From Ramazzottius varieornatus (lineage: Eukaryota > Tardigrada > Eutardigrada > Parachela > Ramazzottiidae), in assembly GCA_001949185.1 (NCBI GenBank), contig BDGG01000001.1, positions 1,920,478 to 1,984,477 on the forward strand: DNA of 64,000 bases, in the 5' to 3' direction. Below are positions 60,115-64,000 of the stretch, piece by piece (positions within the stretch are counted from its first letter, which is position 1; every line of letters begins with the position of its first letter). The notes under the pieces are model-generated. The model saw nothing but the letters and a program-made list of their open reading frames with translations. It searched no databases and was not told where the DNA came from. Both the position numbers and the translations under genes were made by a program.

Positions 60115-62749
60115 ATGGATGATCATCACGATGAGAGCCATCGAGACTCTTTCGGTAATCTGCTCAAAGCCGGTGATGACGTTGTGGGAGATAAGCGAGC
60201 TGCGGCGACCGTTCGTCTCGATCAAATAGCCCGGAAGTACGCAACCTACGAAGATTTCCTCGACAGCCAAGTCAACGAGATGGACATGTTCTACCTGGAA
60301 GATCGCGGTATCGCTCGAACCATCAAGGAACTAGGCTTTCATGGTAACTCTGAGAAAATCACACGGACTCAGTTCTCTGAACGAAAAGCCGATCTAACCG
60401 TCATAAGAAAGATCGAAGAGTTCAAGTCTGGCGCGAAGTATCTGTACACCGATCGGGATGCGTTCCTGCTAGAACTGGCACGAAGAGAAGACGCCAACTT
60501 GTCCGGAAGACTGCTGACGGTCATTTACGTTCGAGACAGGAATCCGAAAGGACAGGAGATTTCCTCGTATGTTGATTATGCGCAAAGGTTAAGAGACGAT
60601 GACTTTGCGAGTATCTTTGCCGGGAGAGACAGGCTGGTTCCCAAAGTGACGGACTTGAGTCACTACAACTGGGATACGAATGTGTCCCATAGCACCAACT
60701 CGCCGAACTTTGATGTGATTTTCCATGGGCGGGGAGGTATAAAGTTGAAGTGCAAGAAGGATCGCCGACTGGTTCATCTGGATCCAAACAGGAAGATCAC
60801 GGACACTAATGTTGAAGACACTTCTCGGACATTGGTCCGCTCTCGCAGTTATGCACAGGTACGCGTATGGATAGCCTCTCTCGCAACCTCAAATACTGTT
60901 TTATGAGAACTGTTTCTGGCACTTTCTCCAGTTGTCAAGAAACAAAATTTCATTTGATGACACCGAATCGGTGTCGACGGTTGTGATTAAAATTCATCAA
61001 GGAAGAAGAAGAATAATGCCAGCTCCTGCTTGGGCCTGACGTCACTACGGGCTGTACCAGCTGGGTCTTCAACCCATTTTCCACCACATCATTCTGAATA
61101 ATTATGGAAAGGTCCGAAAGACAGCCATCAGATTTTCACTCTGCATACGGGTATCAGCGGCCCAACTTGGGGACAAACTTTTCTGAAACCGAATGAGCCT
61201 TTTCTCAAACGCTCAAGAATGTTTAGGGTCATCGGATGCTAAGCTCGCTATGCTTCGTCACGGCTTAATGCTTAAAAAAACTGTTCGCCCTTTCAACAAG
61301 ATATCCTCGAAACTTACAGGGGTGAATACCTGCCAATACACCCCCACATGGGGGCTTGATGCCGAAAAGGATGCATGTACATTTGTACGCAGCATGATGT
61401 CATTCCGACGCAAAGAATTTTGCAGTCACAAATTGAAACCGCTTGAGATGTTCCTGTCACAACCCAAGCAGAGCTTGGGTTCCTGTTCCTCGATGTTTGA
61501 TACATCGGACTGCGTTTACCCTTAAGGTGCCAAAACTTTAAACTTTATTCCTGTACAATTTGGTGGGTGAATGAATGAATGATTGTCCCCAAACTGGGCC
61601 GCCGATTCCCATACACACATCTTGGGCATTCTTGGCTTGTCTGACGTTTTTCTATGAGCGTTTGCAATAGTGATAAGTTACCGAACCTTTTGTTAACAGT
61701 GCTGGGGTAGACGAGTAGTAGAATCTCTGTGTTGGTACTTCTGTCTTAAGGTTGTCTTGTTCGACCACTACATTCGCTTCTGGGCAAACGAAGAAAACTA
61801 CACACCTAGCCAAGAGAAAATCCGGGAAGGAGTTATACCTGAACAAGGCTCCGGAAGCGACATCGATCTCTTCGACAAAGTGACCGCAGCTATCTACGAA
61901 GAAGACCTGCTGGAAATCGCCCGCAATGCTCTAGGAGGTGCCCTGCATCAAGAGCACACCGGCGAATGGGCTCCCGCAGATGTCTTGGTGAACAGCTCCC
62001 TTGATGGACAGAAAATAAGCGATACGATAAACGAACTGAAAGAGAAGTCGCTGGAGACCTCCGTCTTGGGCACCATGCGAGATCTGTATGAAGCCCACAA
62101 ACACGATGTGTCGTTTGGTATTTTGGGTAACTTCACTTTCGTCCAAATGATCGAACAGCTAGGGAAGCTGTTGCCGGAAAGGGAAAAGGAAAAGACGGAC
62201 GCGGAAGTGGCGAAGATTGCCGATGGTACAGCAAACGCTATGGTGAAGATACCCGATCAGGATCTACCACTCGTTTCAAGTAACGTCGACCAACTTGTGG
62301 AAGGCTACGAAGCTCTTGATGGTGGAACAAGTTATGGAGAACCTTATGGTGGGAAACATGTGGCTAATCCTTTGGACGAGTTCTCACCGAAGCCGGAAAA
62401 GTCCAGCTTGCAAGTTCCTCAACCTAACAAAGGACCGCTTGATTCAGCTTCGCATAATGATATTATCAAACGGTTATATCCGCAAAAGTCGCAAGACATG
62501 AAGCAAGTGCCTTCTGTGGTGAAGAAGTCGTCGAGTAGTTTGGGCGGAGGGAAGGGGAAGTCGTCCGAAGAGAAGCTCAGTAGTGCGCCGAAGACCCAGA
62601 CTGAATACTTCCGGCAACTGGAAGCGCGGATACAGCAGGTCTTCCAGAAAAATGACGCAGCGAAGCAGGCTGCCGCTTTGTCTCCTTACCCCAATGTTGT
62701 GGATGTGGATCGCATAAAACCTTCGGACAATCGGAAGCAGTTGAGCTGA
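60115..62749 (+). CDS. CFAP299: CFAP299 (C4orf22) orthologue with a long C-terminal extension
   Basis: Exon 60115-60858 starts MDDHHDESHRDSFGNLLKAG and contains the CFAP299 family pattern: YEDFLDSQVNEMDMFYLEDR, IARTIKELGFHGN, ITRTQFSERKADL, LLTVIYVRDRNPKGQEISSY, VDYAQRLRDDDF and LVPKVTDLSHYNWDTNVSHS. It splices in phase over 892 bp to an exon at 61751-62749 that begins VVLFDHYIRFWANEE. Mammalian CFAP299 (about 233 residues) ends at this VVVFDH position, so the following 320 residues are extra. The extension has a helical part (LDGQKISDTINELKEKSLET) and a Lys/Ser/Gly-rich disordered tail ending in RIKPSDNRKQLS. CFAP299 is a cilia- and flagella-associated protein of unknown molecular role. Confidence 0.85.
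60859..61750 (+). other. Long CFAP299 intron
   Basis: The donor CAG|GTACGC and acceptor CTTAAG delimit 892 bp with no supported exon. A small near-palindrome, CACCCCCACATGGGGGC, lies at about 61341, and a TGAA-rich simple repeat near 61568. Confidence 0.4.
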
Positions 62750-63084
62750 GCCGCGGTGACGTCGGCAAGCTGTGAAGATCGGCCGGTTCGACTTTCTTTT
62801 ACTCCTTTTCAGCTAAGTTTTCATTCGGCTAGAATATTATAATTATTTTCGAAGAATACAGGGACCTCACTTTCTGTGTAAAGTCAGTGAGGCAACCGTA
62901 AGTGGCGCGCGACAATGGTCGCTCCGAAGACTTTAATCGTTATCGGCGTTTGTCGTTCGCAGAACAAGACACATGTGGTATCATTGGCCAAAGTCAATAG
63001 AGATCAGCATAAACTATACGCCAAAAGAGCCCTTGCGTTTTCGGGGAAAGCCATTACAATCGGCGGCGTCAAAATCAATTTGTG

Positions 63085-63852
63085 TCAAATGATCGATTCT
63101 CTGTTAGGCTTCTCCAAGGGTGGCGCTAGATCAGGCGGCAGCGGTGTCAACTCTGAGAAGTCACTACCACTGGGACTGTCACTGCCGCAGATGTGCATCT
63201 CAATCTCTTGCAGCCGATGTTCCACTTCCCACTGTTGCTGGTTCAGTTTCGTATTTAGCGTACTATTTTCGGCTTCCAATTGAGCCAGTCTTTCCCGTAG
63301 CCGCTGGATCTCGGCCACAAAGTCCGCTTCGGTCGTCGAGTTCCCCACCAGACTTCGCGCATCATCCGCTGACATTGTACCGGGTGTTGTCGACCGGCTT
63401 TGACCGTTGGACAGGGACCGATGACTTCTACTGGGAACTGCTAGATGGTTGGTATACGCTGAGGTCGACGCTAGGTTGTACATGGAATGTGGTTGCGGGG
63501 AATGGTAGCCGGCGCCGGCTTGAGAGGAGGCCAGAGGAAGAGCCGAAGGAACGCTGAGCGTGGGTCGGGACATGGGTGGTGGCTCGCTTTGAGTTTGATG
63601 AAGGGATGGTTGGATGACAATGTGTGCTGTCGCTGGTGGGGATTGGCCCATAGGTTGAGACTCTTCGATGGGAGTCATACTACTAGCTGTTCGAGGTAGC
63701 CCCGAGGGCATGGACATTGCGGACTGAATGGGAACGAAAGTGGCGCGGTCCATGGTGGGATTTTCGTCCGGATGGAGATGAGGCTCGACGAGTCCGGGCG
63801 TACTTTGACTTCGATTTATAGTAGGGGTGGGACCTGTAATGGGAATGACACC
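63085..63852 (-). CDS. C-terminal exon of a Ser/Pro-rich coiled-coil protein
   Basis: On the minus strand a TTTTCTCTAG acceptor near 63853 opens a frame GVIPITGPTPTINRSQSTPG that stops at 63085. Upstream exons lie beyond the window. The segment is Ser/Pro/Gln-rich and disordered (TIEESQPMGQS-like, SNGQSRSTTPGTMSADDA). A leucine-zipper-like coiled coil follows (FVAEIQRLRERLAQLEAEN, then LNTKLNQQQWEVEHRLQEIE), then an acidic tail (SDSPSGSDFSELTPLP). This arrangement resembles the cytoplasmic tails of some receptors or adaptor proteins, but I cannot name it. It converges on CFAP299 (335 bp). Confidence 0.65.
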   Translation of the reverse strand, partial: GVIPITGPTPTINRSQSTPGLVEPHLHPDENPTMDRATFVPIQSAMSMPSGLPRTASSMTPIEESQPMGQSPPATAHIVIQPSLHQTQSEPPPMSRPTLSVPSALPLASSQAGAGYHSPQPHSMYNLASTSAYTNHLAVPSRSHRSLSNGQSRSTTPGTMSADDARSLVGNSTTEADFVAEIQRLRERLAQLEAENSTLNTKLNQQQWEVEHRLQEIEMHICGSDSPSGSDFSELTPLPPDLAPPLEKPNRESII

Positions 63853-64000
63853 TAGAGAAAAGCTGACCGTGCTTTTGATTCACATACAGGCGGTAAAATA
63901 CTGTACAACCAAGTTATGAGTAGAACGCAGGAAACTGTCACATTTGAGTGTTATGCACGTTATGGAAGAAAAACCGCACAAGTGAGTAGTAAATCGAACT

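Noticed and set aside
61193-61525. Open frame of 110 codons in the CFAP299 intron
   Set aside because: No domain features, and the flanking exon junction joins in phase without it.
62890-62920. GTAAGTGGCGCGCGAC as another palindromic element copy
   Set aside because: Only one arm is present and no inverted partner or outer arm is found nearby.
62915-63283. Plus-strand open frame starting MVAPKTLIVIGVCRSQNKTH
   Set aside because: Most of it is antisense to the minus-strand coiled-coil exon. The first 50 codons are not distinctive.

Overview
This is animal nuclear DNA. Genes are split by GT-AG introns, many only 55-120 bp long, sit on both strands without operons, and encode recognisable animal proteins: an SPDEF-type ETS factor, AAK1/Nak kinase, SLC22 transporter, XRCC1, NDUFB6, a Rab11-like GTPase, TTC27, SLC25A32, sideroflexin, cytosolic malate dehydrogenase, RPS15A, hyccin and CFAP299. 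CFAP299 suggests an animal with motile cilia or flagellated sperm. The compact genes, short introns and moderate base composition fit a small-genome invertebrate. A tardigrade-like ecdysozoan is my guess, held with low confidence.

Layout. 1-2.2 kb: the tail of an unknown plus-strand gene, then a plus-strand gene for an RRM-like plus C2H2-finger protein. 3.3-9.1 kb: the SPDEF/Ets98B orthologue (minus). 11.5-13.4 kb: METTL25/RRNAD1-type methyltransferase (plus). 13.7-18.0 kb: AAK1/Nak endocytic kinase (minus). 18.9-21.3 kb: SLC22 transporter (plus). 21.6-24.0 kb: a DDE transposon with 150-bp terminal inverted repeats. 24.6-27.7 kb: XRCC1 (plus). 28.2-29.2 kb: NDUFB6 (minus). 30.7-44.1 kb: a very large, unrecognised, repeat-rich minus-strand gene. 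44.7-45.9 kb: Rab11-like GTPase (plus). 45.9-48.8 kb: TTC27 (minus). 49.4-51.9 kb: SLC25A32 with two alternative last exons (plus). 52.2-53.7 kb: sideroflexin (minus). 54.8-56.3 kb: cytosolic MDH (minus). 56.8-57.5 kb: RPS15A (plus). 58.0-59.6 kb: hyccin/FAM126 (plus). 60.1-62.7 kb: CFAP299 with a long extra C-terminus (plus). 63.1 kb to the end: the C-terminal exon of a Ser/Pro-rich coiled-coil protein (minus).

The genes do not form a pathway. Head-to-head pairs (AAK1/SLC22, TTC27/SLC25A32, MDH1/RPS15A) and tail-to-tail pairs (METTL25/AAK1, Rab/TTC27 only 18 bp apart, SLC25A32/sideroflexin) show a compact genome.

The most pervasive non-genic signal is a palindromic element of about 100-125 bp, with arms that include the core AAGTGGCGCAC. 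It is present in about 25 copies, nearly all in introns or intergenic DNA and several as tandem pairs. It looks like a MITE family. The points most worth a second look are the alternative terminal exons of SLC25A32, the C-terminal extension of CFAP299, the giant Ser-Pro repeat gene, the transposon with near-identical ends but a frame-broken C-terminus, and the palindromic element family.
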